DNA from: Rariloculus sp965263005 | Lineage (GTDB): Bacteria > Pseudomonadota > Gammaproteobacteria > Steroidobacterales > Rariloculaceae | Reading direction: 5' to 3' | DNA: 64,000 nucleotides | NCBI RefSeq assembly: GCF_965263005.1 | Contig: NZ_OZ253579.1 | Location: 2,976,001 to 3,040,000 of the forward strand | Shown: one piece after another, positions 35,402 to 44,751 of the stretch | Position numbering within the stretch: the stretch's first letter is position 1 | Layout of the letters: the number at the start of each line of letters is the position of its first letter | Position numbers and translations under genes: made by a program | The notes under the pieces: generated by a model | Told to the model about the DNA's origin: nothing | The model's input: only the letters and a program-made list of their open reading frames with translations | The model's database searches: none

Positions 35402-36124
35402 ATGGCGGAGAGGGTGCCCGACAACATCCCGGGCGCCGCGGCGGCGCGGTGGCTGCAACTCTCGCCCGAGATGCGCGAGCGCACCGGCGTCATGGCGCCG
35501 AGCCGTGCGCTGCGGGTGGACATCAACGCGCACATCCGCGGCAGGCTGTCGCGGGAAAGCACGATAGACGGCCCGGCGTTGCGCCACGAGCGGTTGGATT
35601 CGTATGGCTATACCCGGGCCGATAAATCGTTCGCGGAGAACTACTCGGCGGGCGACGTGGTCGCCTTCCACCGGCCGTACAAGCGCCTGGGCGTGGTAAA
35701 GGGCGACGAGCGCAGTGTTGTGGAAATGGATCACAAGCGTCACGCGGTACTGCTGGAAGACGGCGACGGCAAGTGCCTTGCATGGCAACCGTCTCAGTTA
35801 GCCGGTCGAAACGGAGGGTCCGAAGTCTACCGCGCGGAAGGCATTGAGCTGCGCACCGGCGACCGCATCCTCTTGACCCGCAACGATCAGGACTTGGGAC
35901 TGGTCAACAGCCGGACCGCGGAGGTCTTGTCCGTCGTAGGCGGATGTGTTGCGTTCCGGCTCGAGGACGGGCGAGAGCTCGAACTGAAACGCAACGATCC
36001 GCAACTGCGTCACCTCGGTCATGCCTGGGCGTTGAGGGTGCATGCGTTCCAAGGGCGGACGGTGGACAACCTAATCGCCGCGATGGAAGCGGAGCACCCG
36101 CACCTTACGACACAGAATGAATAG
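35402..36124 (+). pseudogene. traI: Truncated traI (internal part of the helicase domain)
   Basis: About 240 residues homologous to the intact TraI from VEPDNLAGAAAARWLRLSPE to HPHLTTQ. The 5' part is replaced at 35402 by the repeat-containing region. The 3' part breaks off after HLTTQ, exactly where the IS91-like sequence begins, and stops at TGA within a few bases. The missing continuation (YVEISRARDRAEL) is what the fragment at 2-454 contains. It has no start or relaxase domain and cannot be functional. Confidence 0.85.
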
Positions 36125-36127
36125 GCT

Positions 36128-36159
36128 CTTATCGGTCGTGCGTGAGCACGGACGATAAG
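36128..36159. repeat. Hairpin at the putative IS91 origin end
   Basis: CTTATCGGTCGTGC-GTGA-GCACGGACGATAAG is a 14-base stem with one small mismatched stretch. A terminal hairpin next to the insertion point, downstream of the transposase, is typical of the oriIS end of IS91-like elements. Confidence 0.55.
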
Positions 36160-36416
36160 ATCGTTGAGCTGAGCCGCGGGGTGATGCGGGCGTCGCGCTA
36201 TGGGGAAAGTAACGGTTCAGGCGGAGCTGACAGGGTCAACTCTTTGCGACCATGGCCACTCGTTGCCAGGACGATCCGATGAACCACGGTATTGCGCGCG
36301 GTTGCGCGGGAGTTCCGTGGCCTTCACTCCGGTGTTCGCCTGAGCCGGGCGCAGCATCGACCGCGGCGCCATGAGCGTCGATCGGTAAGGGACGTTGGTC
36401 AGTTCCAAACACATCG

Positions 36417-37280
36417 TCATGGCGGTCTCGCCGTTCGCATCGACACCACTGCGTCGGCACCTGGCTTGAGGATCGCGACGTGTCGCAGCTGGCCGCGTCC
36501 GCAGTACCGGCACACGGCGATGTCGACTCCGGTAACACGCAATATCAGCTCCTGTGCGGTTTCCTCCTTCGGCGGTTCGGCCGCCGGTTGTCCAAGCAAC
36601 GCACGGCATTGGGCGAGCTTCCGGGACCTGTTGCGATTGGCGAGCAACCCGTAATGGCGCAGGCGGGTGAAGCCTCGCGGCAGCACATGCAGGAGGAAGC
36701 GGCGAATGAACTCGTCGACCTCCAGCCGCATGACCTTTCGCCGGTTGCCGTCGGCGTAGTCGCGCCATCGGAACCGCACGTGTTCGTCGTCGAAGTCGAT
36801 GAGCCGATGGTTGCCGATGGCGGTCTTGTGGGTGTAGCGGCCCAGGTAGGCCAGGACCTGACCCGCGTCGGCGAACGGCGGCTTGCTGTACACCACCCAG
36901 TCCTGGGATAGCAGCGATGCCCCGAGGCAATCGAACGCCCGATCCTCGTCCGGTTCGTCGGCGCCCCGCACATGCACTTCACCCTTGCGGTGAGCGCTGG
37001 CAAGGGCGTCGAGGTACTTGCCGCGGAAGACCTTCGACAGCGCGGCGGTGGGGAACAGGAACCCTCGGCGCGGCGGCGTGAGCCAGCGTTGTCCGTCCGG
37101 GCTCAGTCCCCCGTCGGTGACGATGCAGTGGACATGCACGTGCTGTCCCAGGTTCTGCCCCCAGGTGTGCAACACCATGGTGATACCGAGTTCGCCGCCC
37201 AGCCACCGGGAGTTGCGTCCGAACTCCAGCAAGGTCCGCGAGGCGGCGTTGAACAGCAACCGGTAGATCAGCCTCGGGTG
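36417..37280 (-). pseudogene. IS91-family transposase, N terminus missing
   Basis: From HPRLIYRLLFNAASRTLLEF onward the sequence is a typical IS91 transposase: LHTWGQNLGQHVHVHCIVTD (HUH-type His motif), FLFPTAALSKVFRGKYLDAL, VLAYLGRYTHKTAIGNHRLI (the Tyr motif region) and a C-terminal CRYCGRGQL. Upstream of residue H of HPRL the similarity ends, so the N-terminal zinc-binding domain (about 90 residues) and the true start are lost. The protein is probably inactive. Confidence 0.75.
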
Positions 37281-37416
37281 ACCTACCTCGACCAGGTAAA
37301 TGCACAGGGTAGAGATATGGGCGTGCGTTTGGATTGCAAGTAGCGCCCGCGGCGTCGGATGTATAGGTTTGACAGAGCCAGCGTGATTCGGCGAATCGGT
37401 ACCAGCGAATCTAGCT

Positions 37417-37472
37417 GTCCCGTTTTGTCTCCCGCGGTGTCTGATTGTCCGTGCGAAATAACGTGGGAAAAA
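37417..37472. repeat. IS91-terminus-like repeat, copy B
   Basis: The partner of 35295-35351, in the same orientation, upstream of the truncated transposase. It probably marks the terIS side of this remnant. Confidence 0.5.
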
Positions 37473-37542
37473 CTATCAGTAGTCCCTAAATACCGTTTAA
37501 TAAACAATACGTTACATAACGAGCGTGGCGGAGAGGGAGGAA

Positions 37543-37566
37543 ACCGGACGACCGGAGCCGTCCGGT
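37543..37566 (-). terminator. Terminator-like hairpin after the RHH gene
   Basis: ACCGGACG-ACCGGAGC-CGTCCGGT is a perfect 8-base-pair stem. Read on the minus strand it stands 21 bases after the stop of the RHH gene and is followed by TTTCCTCC, a weak pyrimidine run. Confidence 0.4.
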
Positions 37567-37587
37567 GCTTAGAACTCCGCTGATCCC

Positions 37588-37914
37588 TTAGTCTTCGAGT
37601 TTATCGAGTGTCTCGGCGAGCGGATTGAATCGGTTGTAGAGATTGTCACGTTCGTTACCGCCGATCGTTGCGACGAGTTTTGCTTGCCGGTCGTCGTCGT
37701 CCAAGTCGTCGAGATTTATGACGAGCGAATGAACTTCGAGGAATTGCTTGTTCGCGACTTTGAGAATTTGCCAGAGCAAGTCGTTCAGAGCGGAAGTGAA
37801 CGAGTAAATAGGAGTGCCATCCACGGTGCGGCCACTCAAAATCTGATGCGTCTGGATAACAGCCTTCGCCGTGGGGTCGAGCCGAACGGTGGTCGGCCGG
37901 ACTTTGTTAACCAT
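37588..37914 (-). CDS. RHH-like small protein
   Basis: 108 residues from ATG 37914, chosen for the GGAGGG site before it. Residues 6-48 (RPTTVRLDPTAKAVIQTHQI then a helix with FTSALNDLLWQIL) suggest a strand-helix-helix ribbon fold. The rest is acidic (NLDDLDDDDRQ). No toxin gene is adjacent in the same direction; the next genes upstream encode BrnT/BrnA. It may be a regulator or an orphan antitoxin. Confidence 0.5.
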   Translation of the reverse strand: MVNKVRPTTVRLDPTAKAVIQTHQILSGRTVDGTPIYSFTSALNDLLWQILKVANKQFLEVHSLVINLDDLDDDDRQAKLVATIGGNERDNLYNRFNPLAETLDKLED

Positions 37915-37986
37915 TTCATGACCCTCCAAGGTTAAGGGGGAATACATACGACTACGTTAACATATCTCAGACTACACGTGCATACA

Positions 37987-38169
37987 CTAAGCTGCGGGAC
38001 TTCTCTCCGCCAGTTGATCGGCCAGAGCCGGGCCGGTAGGATCCGGCTCGTCGAGCTTCGCCCCCTGCCAAGACGCCTCGTCCAGCTCGGCAATATCGCT
38101 GAAGTTAATGCTTTCCTCGTTCGTGCCCCCGATCTCCGCGGGTGAAAGCGCTCTATCGTACTCGTTCAT
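37987..38169 (-). CDS. brnA: BrnA-like antitoxin
   Basis: 60 residues from ATG 38169, overlapping the 3' end of brnT by 17 bases. The central segment FSDIAELDEASWQGAKL is typical of the C-terminal part of BrnA antitoxins (SDIPELDE-type). The usual ribbon-helix-helix second half is shortened, so autoregulation may be weak. It would neutralise the BrnT RNase. Confidence 0.6.
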   Translation of the reverse strand: MNEYDRALSPAEIGGTNEESINFSDIAELDEASWQGAKLDEPDPTGPALADQLAERSPAA

Positions 38170-38446
38170 AATAAGCCTGCCTTTCCTTGCGCGACCCAGG
38201 ACGGGCGGAGATCGGGCGAACGCGGCCGTCCCGATCCGTGTGAGCGACGACGACCACCGCCACCTTGTCCACTTTCCCGATAGTGACGTGAAAAACCTCA
38301 CCATAATCCTTGCGGTCATCCAACCAGGTCAGAACGAGCCCGCCAAAGATTCGTTTCGCAGTTTCGAAGCTAACGCCGCGCTTGCGGATATTGACCTGGT
38401 TCCTAGCGTCTTCCCGGTCAAACGCCCTGGCCCTTTTGTAACTAAT
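38153..38446 (-). CDS. brnT: BrnT-like RNase toxin (start uncertain)
   Basis: The core NQVNIRKRGVSFETAKRIFG, then VFHVTIGKVDKVAVVVVAHT and GRVRPISARPGSRKERQAYY is the BrnT toxin signature (RelE-like fold ribonuclease). No ATG, GTG or TTG stands in frame near the expected N terminus (before RAFDREDARN). An ATT at 38446 is the nearest candidate; otherwise the start has been lost. The gene order toxin-antitoxin with a short overlap is standard for BrnTA. It may contribute to maintenance of the element. Confidence 0.6.
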   Translation of the reverse strand: MSYKRARAFDREDARNQVNIRKRGVSFETAKRIFGGLVLTWLDDRKDYGEVFHVTIGKVDKVAVVVVAHTDRDGRVRPISARPGSRKERQAYYERVR

Positions 38447-38582
38447 GTTTGTAGTTATAACGCGGTGGAATTCAACAGACTTCCGCAGACGAAAATTTCG
38501 ACCACAGGGGCGATCAGGGCTTGTTCGCCAGAACCCAGTCGATCGGCGGGCATCGATCCGCCGGTACGACAGCTTCCGGAAT

Positions 38583-39380
38583 CTACTCGCAAACCACGCC
38601 GTCTCCGTCGCCATCTCGCATGAAACGATACGCCGGATGATCCCTGGGCACCGGTGCGATACCGTGACGCTGCGCCTCCGCGCAAGTGATCTGTCCGTTT
38701 CCGTTATCGTCCCAGCGCTCCAGGGCGTCGCTTGCATTCGCGCGCGGCGGCGGCAGCCGCTCCGGGGTAATCCGGGTCTCCGCAGGAAGACCGCAATCCA
38801 GCACCACCATTTCCGTGGAAGCACAACCGGCGAGCCTCCTTTCAATCGCAATCGCTTCGCGACCGTCGATGCCCAGGCCGTACTTTCGGCGCACTTCAAG
38901 CGTTCTGTTCACGAACCAGCAGGCGTTGCGCCGAGGCTGCCACTCGGCGGCGTCCTTCGCGCCTTTCTCGTACCGGTTCACTCGCGGGCTCGCCAGCGTC
39001 AGGTTGAGAACATCCCGTGCAAACCGGGCCTTTGTCGCCGCGCTCGCCGCGCACAGACCGCTGTCGTGGGCTTCCGACAGGGGCACGATATGCTCGATGT
39101 CCGTCTCCCTGGCCGTGGCGAAACACTGCCCCGTATACGGCCCGTAGATCTTTCCGATACCGGCGATGATTTGCGACTCCACCGATTGCGGATACGGATA
39201 CTCCTTCCGGTCATAGGGTGCGCAGCGGACTTCAGGCTCAATCCGGACGCCCCGATACGTTTGCTGCGCGACAGCCTTTGTCTGAATAGCCAGCGCCGCA
39301 ATCAGTGCAATCCATTGCCAGCGCAACACGCCGCATAAATTTCCGAACTCGTCCCGCGTCATCCGAGGCGCGGTCAACAT
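38583..39380 (-). CDS. Secreted HNH-like nuclease with Excalibur domain
   Basis: 265 residues from ATG 39380; an alternative ATG lies at 39362. A signal peptide (WQWIALIAALAIQTKAVAQQ) precedes the mature protein. The nuclease part has ETDIEHIVPLSEAHDSGLC, FARDVLNLTLASPRVNRYEK and CWFVNRTLEVRRKYGLGID, a GmrSD/DUF1524-like His-containing arrangement. The C terminus (ALERWDDNGNGQITCAEAQR and RDGDGDGVVCE) is an Excalibur calcium-binding motif. It would act outside the cytoplasm, perhaps on DNA in the envelope. It lies 160 bases downstream of traI on the same strand. Confidence 0.7.
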   Translation of the reverse strand: MLTAPRMTRDEFGNLCGVLRWQWIALIAALAIQTKAVAQQTYRGVRIEPEVRCAPYDRKEYPYPQSVESQIIAGIGKIYGPYTGQCFATARETDIEHIVPLSEAHDSGLCAASAATKARFARDVLNLTLASPRVNRYEKGAKDAAEWQPRRNACWFVNRTLEVRRKYGLGIDGREAIAIERRLAGCASTEMVVLDCGLPAETRITPERLPPPRANASDALERWDDNGNGQITCAEAQRHGIAPVPRDHPAYRFMRDGDGDGVVCE

Positions 39381-39540
39381 CGCAATACTTATCTGATCGC
39401 CTACATGCGTTCTGAACTCTGCCGTAGCTTTCCGAAGAGTCCGCGCCGATCCTGTCCGCGACTTGGGTTGCCGACGCGTTGACCGAAATCGGTACCCGAT
39501 GCGCATCGTGCTCCGCGCGGTGGAGATACGGTCGCCAACG

Positions 39541-42429
39541 TTACATCTCCATCTCGATTCCCCGCGGCACGTGGATTTTCTCCGGTTCGTGAGACTGCTC
39601 CCACGCTTCCGCTCCGACTTCCTCCCAGCCTTGATCGTGCGCTGGTTCCAACGCGGGCTCCACGACCTTGACCTGCGCCGGCTCGACCGCTTCGAGCGCC
39701 GATATTCGTTCGCCCGTCACGGCCTCCAGCCGCTCGCGTAGCGCGTCTCGGTTGTCCGTCACCAACTCGGCCCGGTCCCGCGCGCGGCTGATCTCCACGT
39801 ACAGTGTCTTTTGCGTCGTCAGGTGGGGATGGTTGGCCTCCATCGCCGCGATGACGGCATCCACCGTACGACCCTGGAACGCGTGCGCCGTGGACGCCCA
39901 GGAACGATCGATGTGGCGCAATTGCGGATCGCCGTTATTGAGGTCGAGCGTCCGCCCGTCTTCCAGTTTGAACGACACGGTCCCGTCCTTCACCCCGGCC
40001 ACCTCCGCCGTCTGGCTGTTGACGAGTCCGTAAACGGCGTCGTTTTTCGTCCAGCGAATGCGGTCGCCCTGGCGAAGCTCGAAGCTGTCGGCGCGGTAGA
40101 CCTCGACCCCGCCGGTTCTCCCGGCGAGCTTCCCAGGATCCCAGTTCACCAACTCGCCGTCGTTTCCCATGAGATTCACTGTCCCGGCACCACGATCGAT
40201 ATTGTGCACATGAAGTTCGTCGCCCTGCTCGACACCAAGCCGCTTGTAGGCGCGGTGAAACCCCACGACGCTGCCGGCGGTGTAGTTGTCGGCCAGGGAT
40301 TTCTGGGCGCGGGTGTAGCCGCGGGACATGAGTCTTGTCGTTTCCAACGCGGGTCCGGTGACCTGTCCCTCGCGAATCAGCCGCTCGCGGACGATGTCGT
40401 TGATCTTGTGGCGAAGCTTGTGACTGGGGGCGATCAGCCCGGTGTTTTCGCGTTGCTCGGGCGAGAGCCTCAGCCAGCGCGCGGCGGCGGCGCCTGCGAG
40501 GTTGTCCGGCTCGACCTCGGCCACGTTCGAGCCCAGTTTCTCGAACGCTTTCTTGATATCGCCACCCAGGCTAGCCTTAACCGCGGCTTTGAGCTCGGGC
40601 TCGCGCTGGCGCATGATCTCGTCCATCGTCGCGGTTTTCATCCCCGATTGCTGTAACTGCACGAAGGGTTTGCCGGCGTCCACCGCGTCCAGTTGCTTGC
40701 CGTCGCCGACGAGCACCACCCGGGGCAGTCGCAGTTCCCGCGCGATGCGAAGGAGATTCCGGGTCTGTACGGTGGAGGCGAGCGAGCCCTCGTCCACCAC
40801 CAGCACCGTCTTCTTGAACGCCGCGCGCATCTCGCGTTCGCCCTTGGCCGTCAGGCGTCCCGCGGCCACGCCGGCGTTGCGGGCGAGGAAGCGTTGCAGC
40901 GTTTCGCTCTCGATGGCCGACTCCGCGGCCAGGGTCTGCGCCGCGGATGCGGACGGGGCGAGGCCCTTCACCCGAAAGCCGCGTTTTTCCAGCAATGCGC
41001 GGGTGCGATTGAGCATCCGGGTCTTGCCGGTGCCGGCATAGCCCTGCACGCCCACCACGCGATCCGTCTCCGACAGAATCAACTTGACGGCCGCCTTCTG
41101 TCCGGCCGTGAGGGGGCCTTTGCGCAGCGCCTTGTCCACGGCACGGCCGCGCATGGCCATCGCCCCGCGACCTTGGCCTTCGTGCATCAGCGCGATGGTT
41201 TCCTTTTCGTCGGCGATGGCGGTGTCGGTGGTGAATGACTCGCCGGGGACCGGGAGATTGGCCGCGTGCAACGTCCCGGTTTTCTGGAAGTTGTCCACGG
41301 CCCGCAAGATGTCTTCGATGGCGACTGCGCCCGGCTCCGACGCCAGCGCAGCGGCGAGCAGATCGTTGCGCGAGAACACCGCTTCTCGCTCGGCGAGGTG
41401 GTCCACCGCCCACGCGACCGCCCGCTCGGCCGGGGTTTTTTCGGGTTCCCGGCTTTCACCGGAGGCCGTGCCGGGTGCCTGGCTCTTCTCCTTTGCAGGT
41501 TCTCTTTGCGCGGCTTCGGCCGTCAGCGCGTGCGCATCGAAACCGAGATCCGCCGCCTGCCGCTGCCAATTGTCCCCCAGCGCTTCACGATCCATCTCCC
41601 GTTTGTGCGAGCGTGTCATGAGCGCGGCGCGCTCGGCCAGGCGCGGATTCGCGCCCGGATCGCCCAGTCCCCGTTCGTTCATCGCCGCCTGGATCTCGGC
41701 GCGGCGGGTCGAAAACGCCTCGATCACTTCTCTCGAGACGCCCGCGATCTCGAACCGCCCGTCGGCGTGGGTTTTCTCGGTTTCGTAGCCGAGTTTTTTC
41801 AACCCCATAGCCAGTTCGCTGCGGTAGAGCGCCCCGATAAGCATCTTCGAGGCGTAGAGTTTTTCGTTCGCCATCGTTCGCCATTTGTTGTCCGCTCCCT
41901 TGAGCATGTTGGCGATGACGGCATGGGTGTGCAGTTGCGGGTCGAGATTGCGGGAGGTGTCGTGGCGGAACGTGGCCGCGACCATTTTCTGACCGCCCGC
42001 ACGGACCATGCTGCCGGTGGCCGGATCGCTCAGCCGGGTTTCGAGAACGTTCTTTTCCATCCAGGCGAGCGTGCGCTTCACAGCTCTATCGTGAGCGTCG
42101 ACCACGCGCCGGTCGCCACTGATCAGCGCCGCCAGAGAGACCGATTTCGGGGCCGAAAACGTGACGTCGCGACCGGGACGATGGTTGAGCGATCCGTCCT
42201 TGCCCTTGCGTCCCAGCCGGCGCCCGCTGCCGTCCGGTATCTGTCCTTCGAGGATTTCCTTGAACTGGTCCGCATCCACGGGACCGGACAGTCCCAGGGC
42301 ACCGGCCCCCTTGCCGTTCCAGGCGCTGGCTTCCTTGTGCGCCGGGTCGTCATTGGCGTAGTAGCCGTCCTGCTCGTAATACGAAACGCCCTGGGAGGCC
42401 GAGGCGATGGCGCCGATGGAGGCGACCAT
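39541..42429 (-). CDS. traI: MobF conjugative relaxase/helicase TraI (TrwC-like)
   Basis: 962 residues from ATG 42429, one base after the traD stop. The relaxase domain has two Tyr pairs (17-18 and 23-24) and the His triad His156, His167 and His169 (RNLDPQLHTHAV). The helicase Walker A GYAGTGKT is at 463-470, and the C-terminal HAFQGRTVD and YVEISRARDRAELV motifs close the helicase core. It nicks oriT, stays bound to the 5' end and unwinds the strand for transfer. Size is between TrwC (966) and F TraI (1756), so it is TrwC-like. Its 3' end is present in two other places in the window. Confidence 0.95.
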   Translation of the reverse strand: MVASIGAIASASQGVSYYEQDGYYANDDPAHKEASAWNGKGAGALGLSGPVDADQFKEILEGQIPDGSGRRLGRKGKDGSLNHRPGRDVTFSAPKSVSLAALISGDRRVVDAHDRAVKRTLAWMEKNVLETRLSDPATGSMVRAGGQKMVAATFRHDTSRNLDPQLHTHAVIANMLKGADNKWRTMANEKLYASKMLIGALYRSELAMGLKKLGYETEKTHADGRFEIAGVSREVIEAFSTRRAEIQAAMNERGLGDPGANPRLAERAALMTRSHKREMDREALGDNWQRQAADLGFDAHALTAEAAQREPAKEKSQAPGTASGESREPEKTPAERAVAWAVDHLAEREAVFSRNDLLAAALASEPGAVAIEDILRAVDNFQKTGTLHAANLPVPGESFTTDTAIADEKETIALMHEGQGRGAMAMRGRAVDKALRKGPLTAGQKAAVKLILSETDRVVGVQGYAGTGKTRMLNRTRALLEKRGFRVKGLAPSASAAQTLAAESAIESETLQRFLARNAGVAAGRLTAKGEREMRAAFKKTVLVVDEGSLASTVQTRNLLRIARELRLPRVVLVGDGKQLDAVDAGKPFVQLQQSGMKTATMDEIMRQREPELKAAVKASLGGDIKKAFEKLGSNVAEVEPDNLAGAAAARWLRLSPEQRENTGLIAPSHKLRHKINDIVRERLIREGQVTGPALETTRLMSRGYTRAQKSLADNYTAGSVVGFHRAYKRLGVEQGDELHVHNIDRGAGTVNLMGNDGELVNWDPGKLAGRTGGVEVYRADSFELRQGDRIRWTKNDAVYGLVNSQTAEVAGVKDGTVSFKLEDGRTLDLNNGDPQLRHIDRSWASTAHAFQGRTVDAVIAAMEANHPHLTTQKTLYVEISRARDRAELVTDNRDALRERLEAVTGERISALEAVEPAQVKVVEPALEPAHDQGWEEVGAEAWEQSHEPEKIHVPRGIEMEM

Positions 42430-42430
42430 G

Positions 42431-44581
42431 TCAGATCGGCGTCCAGCCCGGTTTCGGGCTGCCGTTCGACTGCCCGGACCCGGTCTCTACGTTTTCGGGC
42501 GCGGGTTCCTCGTTCTCCGCAACCGCGGCTCCGGCGTCCACCTGCGGGTCGGGCGGTGGGTCGGACTCATCAATCCCCGGAGCGTCGTTCGTGCCATCAT
42601 CGGACGCGACAGGCTTTTCATCGCCGGCACCGTTCCCGGTGTCCTCGCCAGGGAACGTGAATTCGCCCTGTAAGTCCGACTCCCCGGCTGAATCCGTTGA
42701 CCCGTTTGTCGTGACGTTTACCGGCGCCGGTTCGACTTGCTCGTCCGGTTTCGCGTCCGGAGGCACCAGCACCAATACGTCTCGCGTGTCCCCGTTCGGC
42801 TCCGGCGACTCCGGTGCCACCGCGTCCGGGGCGGGGCCGTGCGCGTGTGTTCGCGGCACGAACCGGGGCGCGGTCTTCGGGCGTTTCACGTAGTCGAGTT
42901 CGATTCGGGCGACCGGGAAGGGGCCCGGGAGTTTCAGATACCCCGTGAGGTTCGGCAGCCGGGTGATTTCCGACGGCAGCGCGAGTGCCTGCAGTTCGCG
43001 TTTTGGCGTGAGCGTGACGCCGTCGCGGTATGGGTCGGCGCCGTAGCTCACGCCCTCGGCCACTTCCTCGATCTCGCTTCGCCCGAGGCTGTCGGCCGAC
43101 CACTGCGCGGTGTCCCGGTCGGGTGCGGCGAACACGACGCGCGTGCCGCAGAGCCCGGAGATGGTTTCGGCGCCGTTTCGTCCGTAGAGATCCCGGAGCG
43201 CCGAGGCGACCTGGACGCCGAGCACGAAGCAACCTCCGAACTGGCGGCTCTCGGCGAGGCCCGGCTGCAGGCTCGGCACTTGGTGGAGCGTCGGCAGTTC
43301 ATCGAGGATCACCCAGATCCGGCGGTCGTCGTCCCGGTCGAGCGAAAGGAGCGAATTCACCGCGATCTCGAGCCAGGTGGAGATCAAGCCTCTCAGGGTC
43401 GCGTGCTGATCGCCCCGGGACGTCAGGAACAGAAAACTGTTTTCCTCGTTTCTGGATGTCCACTCCCGGATCGAAAACGGTTTCCCGGCATCCGGCAGGA
43501 TTTCCATCGCCCCGATGTTGGCGGTGAGCATGGCGCGGACGGAAAGCGCCGTTTTCGGGTTCTCCGGGTCCACGATCGACTGCGCTACCGTGCCCTCCAT
43601 GGCTTTTGCGAGTTCGGTGAGATCCGTCTTGAGCAGATGTTCCACCAGCACCGCGTTCTGCTTGACGCCCTTTTCCCAGAGCACGCCTGCGCCGTTGGAG
43701 AACAATTGCCTCGCGGCCGTGACCCAGAACGGATCGACCGTGTCCTTCTGCTGCGGAATGAGCGCCGCGGCCATGGTGTCGAAGTCCCGGGACGAGCGGG
43801 CCTCGAAGAACGGCGACCAGCGCGGGGCGCGGGCATCCAGAGGATTGAGCAGAACATCCCGCTTCGGATCGAAAAAGGCTTCTGTATAACTCCCCATCTT
43901 GTCGTAGATCACGCACCGGTCGCCTCTCTGCCGGATCTGCTGCACCAGATCCGATATCAGGACGGTCTTGCCGGACCCCGTCGTGCCGGACACGATGGTG
44001 TGCTGGGTCTCGGTCCGCTCGGGGTAGGGAACGCCCGCGATGCGGTACGGTGCCGGCGCCCCGGCCAGCCGATGCAATGCTCGGACCTTCAGCGGGTGCA
44101 CCCGCCGCCTCAGCTCCCGCGCGCTCACCAGTTCCGCCCCGCGCAGGCGTTTTTTCTGTTTCAGCCGGTAGCCCTGGTACCGGAACCAGCCGAGCATGAG
44201 GGCGACGAGGCCCAGGCCGATTTTGCCGCCGAGCCATGCACCCGAAATGACGGTTCCGAGGATCCCGTCGCGCGCGGCGTGCCACGGACCAAAGGCGGCG
44301 ATATCGGTGATCGTCGTCACCACCGTGTCCCCGTTCTCCAGCCGCACTTCCTGCCCGGCGTCAGCGTCGTAGCCGATGGAGAGCTTGGTTTCCGCGAGCG
44401 TCAGCATGCCGGCGGCGTACCCGTCATAGGTGGGTGTCGTTCGCCAGAGCATGTACACCGGCACGGTCACGACGAGGACAGCGATCGTCATCGCTCCGAC
44501 GGTCACCAGTTGGCTCCACATCCGAAGCCCGTGAAAAACCGTTTGCCCGCCGCGGACGGTGTCGTTGCCCCAAGCTTTCAC
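42431..44581 (-). CDS. traD: Type IV coupling protein TraD
   Basis: 716 residues from GTG 44581, chosen because GGGAGATCATC precedes it and the encoded start (VKAWGNDTVRGGQTVFHG) is family-like; the frame upstream is not. Two N-terminal membrane segments (VGAMTIAVLVVTVPVYMLW and IGLGLVALMLGWF) are followed by Walker A GTTGSGKT and Walker B WVILDELPTLH. The C-terminal 170 residues are acidic, Pro-rich and low-complexity. It is a VirD4/TraD ATPase that links the TraI-DNA complex to the secretion channel. It is directly upstream of traI. Confidence 0.93.
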   Translation of the reverse strand: MKAWGNDTVRGGQTVFHGLRMWSQLVTVGAMTIAVLVVTVPVYMLWRTTPTYDGYAAGMLTLAETKLSIGYDADAGQEVRLENGDTVVTTITDIAAFGPWHAARDGILGTVISGAWLGGKIGLGLVALMLGWFRYQGYRLKQKKRLRGAELVSARELRRRVHPLKVRALHRLAGAPAPYRIAGVPYPERTETQHTIVSGTTGSGKTVLISDLVQQIRQRGDRCVIYDKMGSYTEAFFDPKRDVLLNPLDARAPRWSPFFEARSSRDFDTMAAALIPQQKDTVDPFWVTAARQLFSNGAGVLWEKGVKQNAVLVEHLLKTDLTELAKAMEGTVAQSIVDPENPKTALSVRAMLTANIGAMEILPDAGKPFSIREWTSRNEENSFLFLTSRGDQHATLRGLISTWLEIAVNSLLSLDRDDDRRIWVILDELPTLHQVPSLQPGLAESRQFGGCFVLGVQVASALRDLYGRNGAETISGLCGTRVVFAAPDRDTAQWSADSLGRSEIEEVAEGVSYGADPYRDGVTLTPKRELQALALPSEITRLPNLTGYLKLPGPFPVARIELDYVKRPKTAPRFVPRTHAHGPAPDAVAPESPEPNGDTRDVLVLVPPDAKPDEQVEPAPVNVTTNGSTDSAGESDLQGEFTFPGEDTGNGAGDEKPVASDDGTNDAPGIDESDPPPDPQVDAGAAVAENEEPAPENVETGSGQSNGSPKPGWTPI

Positions 44582-44751
44582 GATGATCTCCCGGACCTCT
44601 CCATCGATGCCGTTCGGAACGGACCGGACCTCTGCCGCGCCGGCAGGCGCCGGAGGCGGGCGGTGTCCGGGGCGAGGCCTGTCGGGTTGCGGAAGCCCGG
44701 CCAGGCCGGAATCGAATCGCCCCAATGCCCGCCAAGCTGGAGATCCGTCCC

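Larger units (their letters stand above)
36125..37540 (-). mobile_element. IS91-family element remnant
   Basis: It begins next to the traI break with a near-perfect hairpin (36128-36159), contains a truncated IS91-type transposase read leftward, and ends near TGGCGGAGAGGG (37526-37537). No flanking target duplication is expected, since this family moves by a rolling-circle mechanism. Both ends are inferred. Confidence 0.6.

Noticed and set aside
36125..37540. Complete, active IS91 element
   Set aside because: The transposase lacks its N-terminal zinc-binding domain and start.
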